From positions 1-64,000 of the forward strand of contig NADL03000170.1 in assembly GCA_002205965.3 (NCBI GenBank): a stretch of DNA of 64,000 nt, in the 5' to 3' direction. The translations under genes and the position numbers were made by a program. Every line of letters begins with the position of its first letter. Position 1 is the first letter of the stretch. Under the pieces are notes generated by a model. The model ran no database searches. It was not told the DNA's origin and saw only the letters and a list, made by a program, of their open reading frames with translations. This DNA comes from Kappaphycus alvarezii. Its lineage: Eukaryota; Rhodophyta; Florideophyceae; Gigartinales; Solieriaceae. Below, piece after piece: positions 1-12,235 of the stretch.

Positions 1-228
1 AGCCTTGGTATTATCAAGGTCGGCCACACGGAGTACTTGTCTTCTTAGTCGCCTCTTTCTGCAAGCATCATGCTTCCAACTGGAGTTATTCAAAATAAAG
101 TCACTTGGGTCTGCTAGGGACTCAGTATTGGAATTTTCTATCTTACTCTTTATAGCGCAGGATATCAACTTAGCCGTTTTCGGTGAGAGCCTGTTTAGTG
201 GACTCCCCTTATGCTCAAACTTTATGCT
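1..228 (-). other. open frame at left window edge, unidentified
   Basis: The minus strand is open for about 75 codons and runs off the left end of the window. The translation is hydrophilic, ending in a basic stretch (KRRLRRQVLRVADLDN). I recognise no domain. A plus-strand frame of 126 codons overlaps it and neither is convincing. It may be the end of a coding remnant that lies mostly outside the window, or chance. Confidence 0.15.
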
Positions 229-1879
229 CTATTTTTATCTTATTCGGTATGGGGTAGTCGAAATACAGAAGAACACTTCGGATTTCAGTTTGCTCATGAT
301 GATATATAAATCCTCGAAATCAGACAGTATGATGGAGAGGAATAAAGTTCTTTCTCTCCTATCTATTCGAATTTCTTCAGGATAGAGCTAAAGTGCAAAA
401 GTTTAGTGCAGCATAAACATTCAAATATGTGGTGTTGAGCGCACAAAAGGTAATCGATGGTTGACTGTTGGTTGATGCTTCCGGTAAACAGGCCGGGACA
501 TCAGACCAGGGTTTATATAGAAAAAGTACTCAACACAGCAGAGATATATTGTAACTAAACGGTACTGAATTCAAAGGTATTCTAGAAAAAGCGACCCAGA
601 GGTATCAAACTACAAGGTTCTGAAGGCTCATGTAGAATCCATCAGTATAACAGACAGCAAAAAACATCATGGCAAAGTCCCATTGGTCCAATTGGAAAGG
701 AGGCATAAAGTGGTTGCTGATTGGTGGGTGCGAAATGTTTCGAGAACCACGCGAGATAGCCATGATGGATCCATGTCATTGGCTAGGTACAAAGAGGTAT
801 GATATTATGCTTTTACACTGGTGCGTGAGTTCAGTGCACAAGTTGAAACGATGTCTTCTTACAGTGTAAATCCTTGGTACAGGTTACTGGAGGGATACTG
901 TCAGAGTATTTGGTGACTTATGGGCATAATCGCAACAAAATATTACTGTTCATTAAGGAGAAGTTGTACCTTTTCGATCATTTGCTAGAGAAAAGCATCA
1001 ATTTCACTCCATTTAAATTTTATAAACGCTGAAGCAATTGGCTCGAAGTAATGGTTGATGTCAATGAAACAAAATTTTTGGCTGGACTACTAAAAAGGCA
1101 CCAGCAAGTCGTTTAGTATTAAAAATAGGAATCGAAACACTTTAGGTTTTTTAAAAATTCAAGCTATCTTCTGAAGCAATAGAAGGCATAAAAACTGTGG
1201 TTAGAACTTACTCTTTTAATACTTCTGTTTCAAAGACAAACAAAGAACATTTATGAAATTAGTTTGTCACTATCAGGTAGTCCGAAGTATGGGTTCAAAC
1301 AGGACTGTTTGTGGTGTGGTAATGTTGATGGATGATGACAAGATTTTTGACAACGACCGCTCAGTTATTCGATTAGCTTTTTTCCATGTAATACAAAAGA
1401 TATGACTTGGTTAAGAATAATGTGCCACATATACAGTGTTTTAGGAAGGCACGTTACAATGTCATTTGATAGCTGTGTAGATTCTCCACAACAATAGTAA
1501 GAAAAAATTCAAAAATGGAAAAGCGGCAATAAATCGTTGAACAAAAACAACATAGATCGCATTTTTAAACAATTCCAACAAAACTTTTTATTTCAGATCG
1601 TATAAAAAGAGGCAATAAATTGTTTCAAACTTGTTAAAGGACCAAAAAGGTTATTTGAATAACTCTGAGAGCAAGAAAAATACAAATATCACAGAAACTA
1701 AAATTTTGGCACTAGTCTGGAGCGCATGTTTGACTGAGAAAATTAGCATGGAACTTGAAAATTGACTTGAAACTTCCTACCGCAAGAAGGCAGTTCAATA
1801 TACATCATCATTCTTCCGAATTTATGGTTTTTGATAATTTACAGAGAATCAGAGGTGACTAAAGAGCACCAGAAAGCCT
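229..1879. other. no gene recognised
   Basis: AT-rich sequence with only short frames. It lies directly upstream of the Tc1/mariner remnant and may hold the decayed N-terminal (helix-turn-helix) half of that transposase, but I could not read any motif there. No terminal inverted repeat was found by eye. Confidence 0.4.
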
Positions 1880-2506
1880 ACTTGAAATGAGACTTATTCA
1901 TTACAGCTGGTCGTTTCATGAATGGGATATGATATTGTGATCTGATGACAATAAATTTAACCTCGACGACTGCACAAACAATTTCCATATTGGGATGATA
2001 CTTGCAAGGATAAAATTCATTTATATAAAAATGTCAGGCGTGAAGGATTTATGGCTTAAGTTATTTTTTGCCCATAGTTTTTATGAGTCATATATTTTAC
2101 AAGGAAGTAACCACAGTTTAAGGTGCATTGCGTCATTCAAAACTGTCTTTTTCTTACATAGATGATGAAAAGCAGCAAAGATGGGATTACATTCAAGATA
2201 ATGCATCTATTCACACGTCATGTATGTCAATAGAGTGAATTGGTGGAAATATGGACCATTTTGCGGCATGAAATTGCAAAATCTTCTGAGGAAAATGCAA
2301 TTGAAAATGTCTTGGAGTTCTTACGCGGTATTATATGCCGTCAATTCGCAGTTAGACACGATTGAGGAGCTCAAAAGTATTTTCCTGGGCGTATGATTAA
2401 AATTGGATGACAATGTTGTCCGAAAATCACCTTACGAGTATGTTGAAGAAATTTTCACGTATGCTAGAAAGGCAGGGTGCGAAAAGACTATACAGTCTCT
2501 ATTGTA
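1880..2506 (+). pseudogene. Tc1/mariner transposase remnant (DDE domain)
   Basis: This is the decayed catalytic half of a Tc1/mariner-family transposase, the enzyme that cuts and pastes its own element at TA sites. Three landmarks are readable in three different frames. The first aspartate block reads SDDNKFNLD (codons from 1941). The second reads QDNASIHTS (Asp codon 2197-2199), close to the family's QQDNAPIHT. The third reads NAIENVLEFLRG (Glu codon 2303-2305), close to NPIENVWG. About 34 residues separate the second Asp from the Glu, the DD34E spacing usual for the Tc1 branch. The segment after it (EELKSIF, YEYVEEIFTYARKAGC) fits the family's C-terminus. Stops and frameshifts throughout make it clearly dead. 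The N-terminal DNA-binding half and the terminal repeats were not found. Confidence 0.75.
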
Positions 2507-2818
2507 AAAAGTTATAATTCGCTTGCCGTATGAAATTGAGTTTCCGATCCTTTACATGGGTTGAGCTTATGGCCCCCATTGAGATAAAAATCTGTAAATT
2601 TTATCTCCCAGGTCAAATTGATACTCAAGTCAGAGGGCGGTTCTATTCTTAATTCGCGCACTCTATTGTGTGGTGGTTTATTGCAGTCTAGGCCATGTCA
2701 TGCGAGCTTGTTCCATGGAGACACACACTACTGTATAGTATAGTACTATACAGGTTAACTGAGACGAAACTTTACTTCATTGAGGAACTGGGATTTCACC
2801 CTATATTCCACTCGCAGT

Positions 2819-3252
2819 AAACTAACCACCCAAACGATCTGGACTCTTGCGAATTTATTCAACCCATTCAAGTAAACCCAGACGATCAAACTGAGTAAAA
2901 CACACCCTGTTTAACCCAAACGATCAAACGAAGCCGGCTCTATTATATTCAACCCTGAAGGCGTCTATGAACAGTAGTCAAATGGGCGTGCGGGTGAGGT
3001 TATTACGAGCACGGGTATATCTGTAGCCATGGATTTGTCTGTACTGTACAGGGTCTATACTTGACCTTGCTGGTGATGCAGTAGTGGTGGATGAGTTCTT
3101 TTTCCGTAGATCAACCTATACCAAGCCATTCAAGAAAACCACCCTATTTACCCAAACGATTGTCTCAGGGTTTGTCAGTGGCTACCCTACTTGGGCCTCG
3201 TCTGTAATTGCTGTTATCAGGAAAATCAAGTAAACCACCCAAACTTTTCCCC
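2819..3252. repeat. degenerate interspersed AAACGAT repeat
   Basis: A motif close to AAGTAAACCACCCAAACGAT recurs irregularly: near 2819, 2872, 2913, 3126 and 3228, with variants such as CCCAGACGATCAAAC and TTTACCCAAACGATTG. Spacing is uneven, so it is not a clean satellite. A related phrase (ACTCGCAGTAAACTAA) recurs near 7765. Confidence 0.5.
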
Positions 3253-3487
3253 CAGTACAGTACGGTACAGTACAGTACTGTACAGTACAGCACATGCTGC
3301 TGTGATAGAAGGTGAAACTTAGCATGCCGTAGAAACTATTTGCCGTAAACTATTCAATTGCACCATAAATTAAGTTTCAGTGAACTTTTAAACTGATAAC
3401 CATACTGTAGTGTACTGTACTGTACAGTGTACAGTAGTGTACAGTATTTTCGAATCCAGTTTCAGTGTACTGTACAGTACTGTACGT
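3253..3487. repeat. GTAC-rich palindromic repeat clusters
   Basis: Two runs (about 3253-3291 and 3404-3487) are built from overlapping TACAGTAC and GTACTGTAC units, self-complementary at short range. The same words recur near 8218-8252, 14880, 26930, 27105, 58060 and 60257-60393, and inside both copia LTRs (about 28930 and 35915). Function unknown. Confidence 0.7.
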
Positions 3488-4931
3488 CAATGGCCACTAA
3501 TGTCCAGGCGAAGGAAAATAGGTTGGAAAGCTACCCAGTCCTGATATTTACAAAAGGCACTGACCTACAGAAAGTCCTTCAAAGAATAAAATGAAACCCT
3601 TTACAAATACACCACCTTTTAAGCTGACTGGGTATCAGCCAGTTATTCTACCCATCCTATCTTTTACAATATATGAACCCCTGTGTTCTCCCTTTACAGT
3701 TAAAACATTAGTAGTTTATTTTGTGCCATGGTTCCAGTTAACCAGGTCAGTTTAACCCCGCCCCCGTGACATTACGGTTTGTTTTTTTTTAGGGACAGGT
3801 CAATACCTTGGAGCTTGAGATATTCTTACTCTTTACATCGTCCGTTACATTGAGTTTGGACTGGCACTGCATTCTTTAACATTTTGTGGTACATTACAGG
3901 ATACTGATTGCTTTGAATTTACCGCGGATGGAACACATCTTACCACTTGAGGCCGAACTTATTCAGAGCGTCACATAATTTTTTGTTGAATGAAAGCCCT
4001 TCAGTCGCATCAAATTACCCTTGCTTTCTCGTTCACCCCTTCATAACGCACGCAGATTTGATTGTCAAAGTGCTTACGTGGTTCAGGGCTGGGAAGGGTC
4101 CTTTTCAGGTATGAGATGTAATACAGTAATTGTATGCTTTCATCTTCCACGCATACACAATTTGAAGAAACTACCCATGGCTCTATAAAGGTGTTTATGA
4201 AATCATTCGATACCAAAAACCATTCATATACCACATTTTGATCCCAAAATCCACGTGTTTTTCAAGTCGTCGCATATTTTTTCAACTGGAAATGGACTCC
4301 GCAGGGGGCACAACAACCAAACCACCAGCCTACACAGGCAAACCAAGTCATACCGTCTATCAATCGGGCTTGCAGTCAACACTAACAACACAAACCAGAA
4401 ACAGTTTCCTGATACCTCTTCGGTTCTTTCAAGCTGTATGACACAACGGAATCACACAAACCTACTCCCTCATGTCCGCACATTTTCTACCTGAATTCTC
4501 CTCTGGTACAAATTCTATCTTTTAGGCACAGTACCGCTCGTATTAACCATTCTGAAAACAAACCAGCGACACTGCTCACAATGATTTGTGGGTACCTGTC
4601 TGAAAGATTCTGCAACCACTGCTACGAAGCGCCAATGTCATGTTCCACCCTGAACCACCTTGACGCACGCAAACTTTGATTACGGTGCTATTTACTGCAC
4701 TGTATTTCACCATATATCGTTAAGGGCAACTCTATGACATCCACAGCAAGCTGCATTCCTTGGATACAAACAGTAGGCTGCAACTGCCTCACTCTCCAGT
4801 AGCTAGTCTTCCAGCATTCTTTTCATCGCTCCCCAAACCCTCAAAACCATCACTGTTGTCTTCCGAAAGGCTTGCCATCGCTCGTGCGGCGTTGCTTTAC
4901 ACAGCATTCGCAAAGTCCAAACCCAGTAATC

Positions 4932-7435
4932 ATGTTCGGCACTCCCAACCTTATCATCACGTTTCTCTTCCTTGCACTGCTTCTTTTCCCAGCACCTTTA
5001 ATTTCTCAAGCAACCGGAACCGGACTCCCGTTCTCCTCTTGCCGCTCGAATTCTGACTGTCAAGCCCCCTGCGCTGTCTTTCACCACTTCGGAATACCCC
5101 GTGCACTCAGACCCTCGTCTCGTGTCTCTGCCAACTTCGTTCATTACGAGTCACTACTTGCACATTCACGTCTGACTGCCCCGCTCCTCTCGTCTGCGCC
5201 CAATCCGAGGGCTTTTCCTCAGTTTGTGTCGCTCGCTCCGCGATCCGCGAGATATCCATCTTTGCCCCGCTTCCACGCCTTTTACCGCCGCCGACTAAAC
5301 CTCTCGCCTTTGATCAATGCCAGGTCAACTCAGACTGTGCCAGCGGTTTCATCTGCACCTCCAACCCGGGAAGCACTTCATCGTGTCCGGCAGGGTCCCC
5401 AACTTGTGCATGTACTCGTCGGAATGGTGACGTGCAGTTTTGCTTTGCAAATGACGATTGCAGGGCAGGGGAAGTTTGTGTCAATTCCGTACTGTCAGGT
5501 CTTCCGATTTGTGCTTCTCGCCTTGCGGCCAATCGCTTTATCGGTTTCCGGGAAATTGTCTACCCGAACCCGCGCGGCCTGTCTCTTGATCCGTGCAATT
5601 CCGACTCGGACTGCGCATCGACGGGAATATGCCTGAACGTTATTAACCCAAGTGGTATTTCTTTGTGTAATGGCAGTTTAGGTTGTCTTTGTTTAAGGCC
5701 AGTAGTGGATACTTGCAGCCGCGTCGCCGACTGTGGAGTGTCTGGAGAAGTTTGTGCCACAGCAAGCGGTGTCTTAGAGGGGGCAGAATGCGTCAGTATA
5801 GGAGCCAGGGACGCGTTCGATTTCGTGCGGCAGGTAGACAGTAATGATACCTGCCCTGTGTTGATTAATCGTGACTTGCCGGCCACAGTGTCGACGGCAC
5901 GAATACTGAATCAAAACAGCAGTCCTTCGAGTTAATTCGCAGGAAGCTTGATTCGCAGCTTACCGCCCGATTTGCGGCACACGAAAGAATGCGAGGAGAT
6001 CACAGCTTGTAGCGAAGCAGATGGAGAGTGTGAAGATATTAGGCGGGTTGCGAGCATCGGAAATTTGAGGCCTTTCATGGTGCTTGTGGTGTTTGGCGAC
6101 TCCTATGTTCAGGTGTGCTGATTGGAAGGAGGTGGGTTTATCGGCAGCGCACTGTCAAATCACTGGTGCGCTAGTTTTAACAGGCGAGGCTGTAGTTTTC
6201 TTCCCTATACCGTCTTCGGTTTCAGGTCAGCTATAAGAGTAAGGCGGGTGTTTCAACCACCGCAGTTCTCTTTTGAGGAGCAAACTTGTTTGACATAGCG
6301 TCGTTGAGCTGTCTGCCGATGCTCCGGAGGGCGCCAATTTATGCGGTCAACACTCGCCTGGGACTACCGGGACGAGGCAAACCTGTAAGAGCGGTGGGAT
6401 ACGGACGAACGAATGAGGATGACATGTCGCAGATGTCTGCGTTGAGACAAGTAGACCTGAGGGCATCAGCACTGCTGAGTGTCAAGAAAGTGAAACTTCC
6501 AGGTGGTTCCAACTACGGTTCGGCCTGCGTTGCACCTATGCGTAAGAATCGCGCGAGAGAGATGTGGAATTTGGTAGTTGGCATCTCAGCAAACTGCGAA
6601 ACATCAGAAGAGCGCACTGGTTTATAACTAACATGTCCAAACTTTATTTTCGTCGACTCTACTGCGCACGTGTGTGGTCACAGTGACGGGGACAGTGGAG
6701 GGCCGCTGATTATTTACCAGCGTGATGAGCCTCTTTTGGTCGGTATCAGTTCTTCCTCATCGGGTTGCGACACCGTTTCATCCCTGCTATTTTCAGTCGT
6801 GTTTCCGGACTAATTTCGTTTCTGAGATCCACGCAGCCAGTTTCGGACAGAGACCGATCGGGATCAATAGTGGCCCGCCTTGTGCCGCTGGGGAATTCCT
6901 TCTCATTGCTTCAAGAATCTGCATCCCATGCCCTGTGGATCAGGTGAGCCGTGGAGGAAGGGCGACGAGATGTCGACCTTGCCTCGGGGATTTAGGAGGG
7001 ATAGTGTGGACGGAAGCCAATGTTCCTGTCGGGGTGAAAATGCGGTGGGAGGGGTATCATGATGAGGAGTTGTCGTAGATGTGCGCCGGATTTTTCAGTG
7101 GGATCGACTCGACAACGTGCCGAAGATGTAGAGCCGGTACTACTTCGATGCCGGGGGCTGCAAGTTGCGCGTAGGAGGGCGAATGTGCAGGCCAGGGTGT
7201 GTGAGCTCGTCCCCAATGTTGTAAACTTTCGTCTAGAGACCGCATATTGCTATGCAGGGAAAGCCAATTAGCAAAAAGGTATTGAGGTGACGAGGGAACT
7301 GCAGGAAACAAACAGTGCCAGCAGTGTGCACATTCCAAGCCGACAAGGACCATGAACCATGGAGAAATATCTGCAGGGTTCATGGGAGGGCTCTTGAGGT
7401 TTGTGCTGCTCATTATAATGATCATGCTGACGTAA
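4932..7435 (+). pseudogene. secreted trypsin-like serine protease with Cys-rich modules, broken
   Basis: The ATG at 4932 starts a clear signal peptide (MFGTPNLIITFLFLALLLF), so the product would enter the secretory path. Next, mostly in one frame to the TAA at 5933, come about six to seven modules of the type C-x4-D-C-x(3-6)-C, for example CQVNSDCASGFIC, CFANDDCRAGEVC and CNSDSDCASTGIC. Beyond that stop is an S1 (chymotrypsin-fold) domain: GNLRPFMVLVV near 6056, the catalytic His in LSAAHC (His codon 6150-6152), the catalytic Asp in FDIASL (6292-6294), then AVGYGRTNE, and the catalytic Ser in GDSGGPL (6694-6696). Ephrin-receptor/GCC2-GCC3-like repeats follow (CAAGEFL...CIPCPVD, CAGFFSGIDSTTCRRCRAGT, NKQCQQC), then a hydrophobic tail (GGLLRFVLLIIMIMLT) ending in TAA at 7433. 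All three triad residues survive, but they lie in different frames, with a stop at 6625. It is either a recent pseudogene or damaged by assembly indels. Unspliced introns are less likely because the breaks fall inside domains. Confidence 0.72.
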
Positions 7436-8336
7436 TTGGAAGAACGTAAGCGTACTCTGTATCCGTTACTGCGGAGAATTTCACCTCCCGTGGTTTTCGA
7501 AGTGTGATTCAGTATGTCGTTTAAGACAGAAACAACGTGGGGCCGCAAGCCCGGAATCACCTGGCGAGAAATTTAGAGTACCACAAGTCAGCATGAACAT
7601 GGTCCTGGTTTGGAAATCGTCGCATCCTTGGCTGACCCATTGCAAGTGGCTGTGTTCAATGACTGACCATACACTTATGACACTTTCTACTGACTCCCAC
7701 ATGTTCCACACTCGGTCCACAACCCGAAGCACTATGCTTACAGAGGACTCTCAACCGTTCCATTACTCGCAGTAAACTAAACCAATTTTCCCCCCACTAT
7801 GCTTACACTATTCTTGAACAAAACAGGCGGGGGGGGGAGCCTGAACTGCTACAAAACTCTGGAATTTGTCCAAGGGAAGTGTACTTTTCGCGAGACTGAG
7901 GGCTAGCTAGGAACGGGGGGAGTTTGTTGTGCAGTTGACGTCTGTGTGCTGAAGCCGGACTGATTACTGCTGGGTCAATTGTTCAGACGGGACTGTAAGC
8001 TTTTCGGTAACTCCGTAAAGTGACCTGCAATTGTCGGTTACGGGATAAAACGAACTGTGCATTGTTGATGAAACGTACGGAATGCACCTATTTTCCAGGG
8101 AAACAACGAAGAGAGACTGTATTGGACTATTAGAACCCATGTGACAACTACAGAAACATTGCGATACAACCTCCGGCGATTGACAGCAATCGCAGTTCCG
8201 AATATTAATGATTCTACAGTACAGTGCAGTGCAGTACTGTACAATACAGTATTTCGAAGCAAGTCCAACCTCAGCAAACGGCGAGTGGTTCCGGAGAGCC
8301 TCCTTTTCCCGGGGTGTAAAAGTCACTTCACAAAGT
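7436..8336. other. no gene recognised
   Basis: Intergenic sequence between the protease remnant and the next coding-like block. It contains a short GTAC cluster (about 8218-8252). The long minus-strand frame over 7057-7560 is mainly a shadow of the protease repeats. Confidence 0.4.
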
Positions 8337-9319
8337 ATGCCTCGTTTTCCTAACTTCCAGCTGAACCCCGCATGCTATACTGTACCAATGATCTTTGACG
8401 ATAGAAACCCCACATTCTACTTCGCCAACTTCTTCAACTACGTCTCTTCCAATCTTGGTTTAGCGTCTTTCGGTGTCCGGGCCACGCGGGGCCCGGACAG
8501 CGCCGAGGTATCAAGTCCTAGCGGGTCCTGCAGGTCCCGTCCCCTCTTCGGAGACTACGATGTTTCAATTTGGTTCTTCCCGTTTCGGTTAGATTGTGAA
8601 TCCCCACCCTCAGCGCACATTTCGTCGAACTGGGAAAGGCGTGCAAGGAAGACCGTCATACTCGATTAGGCTCTGTAATGCCTAGTGTAGCCTGCCGCAC
8701 CTTACAAATGCTGTCTTTGTCAAACCAAGCGACGGGTCCCAGCCGTCGTTGTCCTATTGCTTCTAATCAAGTTCGCTCTCTCGGAGCAACATTCATCGTC
8801 GCCGGTTCTTGCTGTAACCACGCAGCTTACACATGGAGTTTTCAACCCGATGATACTTCGGCGTGCCAAGATTTCATGAGGGGAATTCTCTTCCATCCCT
8901 TCGCCGGTATTGACATCGGTTTAGCCTTCGCCGCGATTTTTCGTCTCCGCGCATCCTTACCCAATCACTCTTTTCAAAGCCATACTTGTGAGCTGATGAT
9001 GGCGATCACCATCATCAATGTGAAGAAGATAACTGTACAAAGACTTTGAAGACTCAGCGCAACCTTTGGCGGAAGCGCTTGAGGCGTTTGGTCCGCGCCA
9101 CACCACAACTTCAAACTTTATCGGAACTTTTCTTCTACATGAGGTGTGTTTATTTCGCCTACCAATGGAGGTTGAAGAGCAACTTCGTACGTCCGATCCC
9201 GACTTTTCAGATGTTCACACACATGCTCAGCTCTACGTGTCGGACCTGAACGGTTCGTTGACGTGTAGAAAATTTGTGTTTGGTCGGAATACAATGTGTC
9301 GATACGAAGCTGGTCCTTG
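8337..9319 (+). pseudogene. unidentified frameshifted gene remnant
   Basis: I do not recognise the family. From an ATG at 8337 a frame reads MPRFPNFQLNPACYTVPMIF and continues to 8669. A second frame (8678-9049) contains CNHAAYTWSFQPDD and a hydrophobic stretch FHPFAGIDIGLAFAAIF. A third (9066-9319) ends in SLTCRKFVFGRNTMCRYEAGP followed by a stop. GC content is higher than in the flanks, and cysteine-bearing, amino-acid-balanced stretches follow one another in three frames, which suggests one gene of about 320 residues with two frameshifts. It sits on the same strand as the protease remnant about 0.9 kb upstream. It could also be several unrelated chance frames. Confidence 0.33.
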
Positions 9320-9369
9320 ACGCAAATTACCGTTACCTTCATTGTGAGAGCCATCCTTGACCTCTTCTT

Positions 9370-10035
9370 CTTTAAAACAAGAGTATTGCCTTTTCTTTCA
9401 AAACAAGAGACTCTAAAATCTCTCTCTAAGATAAATTTCTCTATTTTATCTTTAATGATTTGGTCCTCCTTTTTCAAAGAAAAGTATTACGACTGAAGAT
9501 CATATCTGTCTTCCAAATTGAGTTCCAATATTATTGAAAAAGATTTTCATTTTGACCCGTATATATGCAAATTTACAGCCGTATCATCGCCTCCCACTTT
9601 TTTTATTTCAACCAAGGCCGCGAAAACTATCAAGGCACGGCCTAATTAAAGTTCTATAGCAACATAGTTGAAGCAACCCTCTGTCATAAACCAATCCATC
9701 AACTATCCCGCAAACTCTCTTACGCTTCTATCAACGCGACCCACTCCCGCCAGTTCCACACTATCGAAAGATTAACTAGAGCCCCAAGTATCACCCTCAG
9801 CCTGGTTTTGGTGACTAAATGGACAACTGAATAAAGAAATACCTCAGAAGAATGTACTGATAACGCGTTCGGGAGTGGGTTAACGTAAATTTTTGGAGAG
9901 CGCCGTGGAGGCAGAGGCAGCAGAGGAGACAGAGGTGGAAGAGAAGGCGGAGAAGGCTAATGAAACTTAGGCAGATGTAGAGGTATCAGAAGATGAAGAA
10001 GACTATGTTGAGCCTTGGAGGCTATTGGTTTAAAA
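9370..10035 (+). repeat. unclassified repeat family, copy 1 (plus)
   Basis: This stretch is the inverted counterpart of 11610-12235. Both copies share, in order: TTGGTCCTCCTTT followed by an (I)WSSF...YYD coding remnant, a TTTTTATTTC(A/G)ACCAAGGCCG block, and a segment that translates as (L)xTRSxV...(K/R)xFLE, then an acidic run (EAEAAEETEVEEKAEK, then ADVEVSEDEEDYVEP at about 9977-10015). The acidic tail looks like the C-terminus of a protein encoded by the repeat. Stops break the frame. The family is not one I can name. Confidence 0.5.
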
Positions 10036-10039
10036 CCTT

Positions 10040-10960
10040 GGGGGAGTTGCTGTGGAGGCTAAGGGAGAGAGTGGCGGTAATAAGAGGGTAATTTAATATT
10101 CCAAACATGACAGGGCGAATAAGGGATGCTGTGCAGATTGAAAAGGGAAGTAATGGCGAGATGGGACGATTTGGTACGCTCAGAGGGCAAATAGGTCTGC
10201 TCCGAAGAGTTGGCATGAAGAAACGGACGATAAAAATCGGAAAGGAGCAGGCGGTGGACATGTTGTCATGAATGGCTCAAGTTTTAAGATTCAGACTGTA
10301 CATTGCGCGGTGAACATCGTAAATGGAGAATTTAGTTACAGTTGGAAGTCAATTAAGGGACGAGACAGAAACTTGGGCAAGTGGTAAGGGTGGAGGGCAT
10401 TTAGTTGTCAGCAACTATTCTTGGTAGGAAGAAATAGGCCTTGACCTTGGAACAGAGTAGGAATTGCTCTATTAGGACTGCAGTTGTACAGAAAGCGGCG
10501 GCAAATGGGATGAAGATAGCTCAGGGAGGAAGGAAAATTGGAGGAAGTTGATGGAGAAGAGAGGGAGATATGGTAGAACATCGACAAGGCTTTGTGTCAA
10601 AGATCATCTTATTGGCGAGCGAGTGCTAAAATGATTCTGTTGGCCAGGATTTAAAAAGATTCCGGGCGTCGACGGCTAAGTAACGGGCCTGTTGGGGCGG
10701 GAAATAAGTTTTGGTATCGAAAGGAGCCGGAGGAGGGCACTGGCATAATGACTGTCGGAGACAAGGTAAACACTGCGACAGAGGGAAGTGAAGTAAGGAT
10801 TTTAAACTTCCGACTGAAGTGGGTTTCGAATATATGATAGAACAGGGGTACTGGTAGAAAGAAGGGAGCGTAAGGTTACCAAGGAAGAAGAAGGAAGAAT
10901 GGGAAGTTAGGGAGCTGTAATATTCGTGACGCACATGGTTGATAGTAATAAATCACCGAG
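10040..10960 (+). other. coding-like remnant, unidentified
   Basis: This lies between the two inverted repeat copies. Plus-strand frames contain balanced, peptide-like stretches separated by stops, such as GMKKRTIKIGKEQAVDML, NLVTVGSQLRDETETWASG, WRKLMEKRGRYGRTSTRL and VKDHLIGERVLK. No domain is recognised. The composition suggests an old coding sequence that belonged to the same element as the flanking repeats, but this is inference. Confidence 0.25.
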
Positions 10961-11114
10961 AATGGTATTTTCAGAACATAATTTTCTAGAAAACAGGTGT
11001 TAAGCTACAAAAGTGCCACAAAAGTATTGTTGTGGGAACATGAAAAGTTGGATATGGGCGGGGGTCAAGAGGCTACAAGTGAATACAATAGGGACAGGAT
11101 CACCATATATGTTC

Positions 11115-12235
11115 AGTAACTAACGTGAAAGAAATGTTTCTCAGGTCAGAAGTTCACCTCAAATTCTCAACTATTTGTTGTGTTCTGCTCTTGACGTTTT
11201 CTGCAAACTTGCTTTACCTCACAAAGAGGAAGCGTTTTATCAGCATAGATTTTTCGGCTAGCCCTAAAGTGTCAAAAAGAATATACTAAATGCCACACAA
11301 TTCATTCAAGAGAATCTTATGGAGAAGAAAGATGTAAAGCCTATACTTTCAAGACAAATAACTAGATCTTTTACACTCAAGCTTAGTTTTTGAGATCGGA
11401 GCGAAAACCACCCTCCAAAGTTTTCATGTTCCCGAGCTAGTCCCTAGAAATTCTTTCGAATGTGTCGGAATGGTAGAAAGCCTCTTCGGTCATATTGATG
11501 TCCTCTAATCCCTCCTAGAGACCCTAAATTTACGCTTTATCCACAAAAGAGGAATTCGGTTAGGAACATACTCTCACTTCCTCCTCAAATATCCACAAGA
11601 TATCCCCCACGGTTGTACAACTTTGGGCCCCACGGCTCAACCCAGTCCTCTTCATCTTCTGATCCCTCTACATCAGCCTAAGTCTCCTTATCCTTCTCTT
11701 CCTTCTCCGTCTCCTCTACGGCCTCTGCCTTCTCGGAATCCTCCAAAAAATGACGTTTTACCACTCTTGAACGCGTTCCCAGTCCATCCTTTTCCAGTAG
11801 TACTTGTATTCAGCTGGCCTATTGGCTGTCAAAGCGAGGTCGTTTATGGGACATGGGGATCTGCCTCATGAGTAACGGGTGGAGGCTGGTCATTTTGATA
11901 AAAAAGTAAGGTAGTGTGCGCGCGGGCCGAAAAAGTGTTTTAAAGCAGTGTTGTTTCTTCAATGAATGTACTATCGCACTTCAAATAGGGGAATGCATTC
12001 GAAAATTTCTCGGCCTTGGTCGAAATAAAAATACGAGGTGATGTTTCAGCTTTGAATTTCCATACATTCGGGACAAAATAAAAAATACGCTTGATAAAAT
12101 ATCGAATCTGAATTCGGAGGACGATGCGGATGACGAGTCGTAATTTTTCTCCACAAAGGAGGACCAAATATTCAAACTTGAAATAGACATCGGATCCGTA
12201 CAGCCAATTTAGATTCATAAAGGAAGAGGACATTT
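11115..12235 (-). repeat. unclassified repeat family, copy 2 (minus)
   Basis: Read on the minus strand, this begins with a frame of about 97 codons (12233-11940: FKFEYLVLLCGEKLRLVIRI) and continues to GTRSRVVKRHFLEDSEKAEAV, then an acidic tail (EETEKEEKDKET, DVEGSEDEEDWVEP) at about 11615-11760. It matches copy 1 in inverted orientation. The sequence left of the tail (about 11115-11270) resembles the tail-side flanks of the tandem copies at 23-25 kb, for example CTAACGTGAAAGAAA versus CTAGCGTAAGAAAAA. This links all four copies to one family. Confidence 0.5.

Larger units (their letters stand above)
2507..4931. other. no gene recognised; small repeats
   Basis: No supported coding sequence. 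The stretch holds the AAACGAT and GTAC repeat clusters listed separately, and then mixed-composition sequence up to the protease remnant. Short frames around 4.0-4.5 kb have no recognisable content. Confidence 0.4.

Noticed and set aside
7057..7560. 167-codon minus-strand frame
   Set aside because: It mostly overlaps the plus-strand GCC2/GCC3-like repeats of the protease remnant. The plus reading has regular cysteine spacing and the minus reading has no motif.
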